Below are positions 62,869 through 64,000 of a stretch of 64,000 nt of DNA, one piece after another; the stretch's first letter is position 1; each line of letters opens with the position of its first letter. Where the stretch lies: assembly GCF_009866655.1 (NCBI RefSeq), contig NZ_CP047420.1:868001-932000 (forward strand). Reading direction: 5' to 3'. The DNA comes from Rathayibacter sp. VKM Ac-2804. Lineage in GTDB: Bacteria > Actinomycetota > Actinomycetes > Actinomycetales > Microbacteriaceae. Position numbers and translations under genes: made by a program. A model generated the notes under the pieces. It was not told where the DNA came from, ran no database searches, and worked only from the letters and a program-made list of their open reading frames with translations.

Positions 62869-64000
62869 GCGGAGGCCGCGGACTCGCCGCCGGCCTCGAG
62901 CGGGCGGGCCGCGGTGCGCTCGACCGGCACCTCGATGCCGAAGAGCGCCTCGAGGCCGGTGAGGTAGGCCTCCTGCTCGCCGGCGCGGGCGTAGTCGCGC
63001 GCCCGGACGCTCGGGGTGTGCAGCAGCACGCCGGCCAGGTGCCGCAGCGCCTGCTCGGTGCGGCCGTCCTCGTCACCGCGGGAGCGGGCGCGCTCGATCT
63101 CGGCGTCGAGCGCGTCGAAGACGTGGGCGCGGAGGGCGACCACGGCGGGGGTGAGGCTCTTCTCGTCGGCGACGTCCGAGAACTTGCGGACGGCCTTGTC
63201 GACCAGGGCGCGCGCCTGCGTCGACGCGTCGAGCACGTCGAGCGGGGCGTGCAGGCTGATCGTCTCGAGGTCGAGCAGCTCGACGCCGGTCACCGTGGTG
63301 ACGTCGGCGGCGACGTTGCGGGGGAGTCCGAGGTCGATCACCAGCTGGCGCTCGCGGGAGAAGCCGCGCAGGCGCCCCTCCGCGAGGACGGCAGCGTCGA
63401 GGACGGGCTCCTGCGTCGTGGTGCAGGTGATCACGACGTCGGCCGCGACGGCCTCGGTCGCCAGCTCGTCGCCGTCGATCGGCCGCAGTGCGCGGCGGGC
63501 GGCGAAGCCCTCGGCGCGGCCGGAGGGGGAGTGCACGGCGATCTCGAGCACGCCGCGGTCGCGCAGAGCGGCGACGGTCGCGCGGGCGTAGCTGCCGGTC
63601 CCGATCAGCAGCACCCGGGCGGCGCGCCAGTCGGTGATGCGGCTGGAGGCGAGGTCGAGGGCGAGGCGCACGATCGAGCGGCCGGCGCTGCCGAGCCCGG
63701 TGCGGTTCTTGATCCCGCGGGAGGTCTGCGAGGCGCGCTGGAAGAGGCGCTCGAGCTCGGAGGAGGTGGTGCCGAGGCGGCGCGCCTCCTCGAGCGAGCG
63801 GCGGACCTGGCCGGCGATCTCGCCCTCGCCGACGACCACGGACTCGAGCCCGCTGGAGACGGCGAAGAGGTGCTCGGCGACGCGATCGCCCGAGACGACG
63901 GAGACCGAGCTGCGCAGCTCCTCCTGCTCGACGCCGGTCGCGGCGCTCACCGCGGCGGTGGCGGCCTCGACGGTCACGGCCTGCGCGGCGGTCAGCGGCT
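62865..64000 (-). CDS. hemA: Glutamyl-tRNA reductase, 5' end beyond the window
   Basis: The frame is open to base 64000, so the N-terminal catalytic Cys region lies outside; about 377 residues are visible. ESVVVGEGEIAGQVRRSLEEA, RGIKNRTGLGSAGRSIVRLAL, the NADPH-binding LIGTGSYARATVAALRDRG, and ITCTTTQEPVL, VIDLGLPRN are the family's conserved blocks. It reduces Glu-tRNA-Glu to glutamate-1-semialdehyde, the first step of C5 heme synthesis. GTG 63977 is only the first in-frame start codon visible, not the true start. Confidence 0.94.
   Translation of the reverse strand, partial: PLTAAQAVTVEAATAAVSAATGVEQEELRSSVSVVSGDRVAEHLFAVSSGLESVVVGEGEIAGQVRRSLEEARRLGTTSSELERLFQRASQTSRGIKNRTGLGSAGRSIVRLALDLASSRITDWRAARVLLIGTGSYARATVAALRDRGVLEIAVHSPSGRAEGFAARRALRPIDGDELATEAVAADVVITCTTTQEPVLDAAVLAEGRLRGFSRERQLVIDLGLPRNVAADVTTVTGVELLDLETISLHAPLDVLDASTQARALVDKAVRKFSDVADEKSLTPAVVALRAHVFDALDAEIERARSRGDEDGRTEQALRHLAGVLLHTPSVRARDYARAGEQEAYLTGLEALFGIEVPVERTAARPLEAGGESAASA

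Overview
The window is very GC-rich, with strong G/C preference at third codon positions, and reads as chromosome of a high-GC Gram-positive actinobacterium. The carotenoid locus (idi, crtE, crtB/crtI, two small lycopene-cyclase subunits and a UbiA-type lycopene elongase, the gene set for C50 carotenoids), the dnaK-grpE-dnaJ-hspR operon with HspR-type boxes, a DUF222/HNH endonuclease and an MptB-like mannosyltransferase point to a yellow-pigmented Microbacteriaceae (Rathayibacter, Curtobacterium, Clavibacter or a relative; genus not certain).

Layout: 1-3.3 kb holds the end of an SRAP protein, a palindromic repeat pair, a small acidic protein, and a Ser/Thr kinase coupled to a lipoprotein. 3.3-6.0 kb is a two-component system with a downstream double-PepSY protein. 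6-7.3 kb is an amino-acid permease. 7.3-11.4 kb is a ferric-siderophore ABC importer (ATPase, binding protein, fused double permease) behind a DtxR-like box. 11.5-15.3 kb has an AraC regulator, a serine hydrolase, a Tyr-repeat acidic protein and an Fe-S photolyase. 15.3-17.3 kb is an HNH gene embedded in dispersed palindromic repeats. 17.3-23.6 kb has an rRNA methyltransferase, AI-2E transporter, FAD oxidoreductase, MauE-thioredoxin protein and Na+/H+ antiporter. 23.7-29.9 kb is a tight three-gene unit (GCS2-ATP-grasp fusion, asparagine-synthase-type amidotransferase, S9 peptidase) that looks like an analogue of the N-acetylglutaminylglutamine amide (NAGGN) osmolyte trio and is the most interesting system here. 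30-43.5 kb has GH13, HU, CopD/CtaG, an ABC exporter, a Pif1-like helicase, a heme oxygenase lacking its axial His, small membrane proteins, a degenerate beta-lactamase-like lipoprotein, DinB, a DLH-like protein lacking its nucleophile, and an orphan sugar-binding protein. 43.5-45.4 kb has LacI, SGNH hydrolase and tRNA-Gly(CCC). 45.5-52 kb has dcd and the carotenoid cluster, in which CrtB and CrtI form one fused reading frame. 52-58 kb has an MFS protein and the dnaK operon. 58-64 kb has MptB, VOC, Nudix, glyS, GNAT and the 3' part of hemA.

Two features cut across the window. First, many monocistronic genes and first genes of operons have a TAnnnT -10 hexamer ending exactly 6-7 nt before the start codon, which implies leaderless mRNAs and was used to choose several starts. 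Second, two dispersed palindrome families sit almost only in gene-free junctions, mostly between convergent genes: an imperfect ~40-bp unit (about a dozen copies, some paired around a conserved spacer) and a 61-bp element with perfect 23-bp arms (two copies in opposite orientation). All functional calls rest on motifs read by eye; no database search was run.
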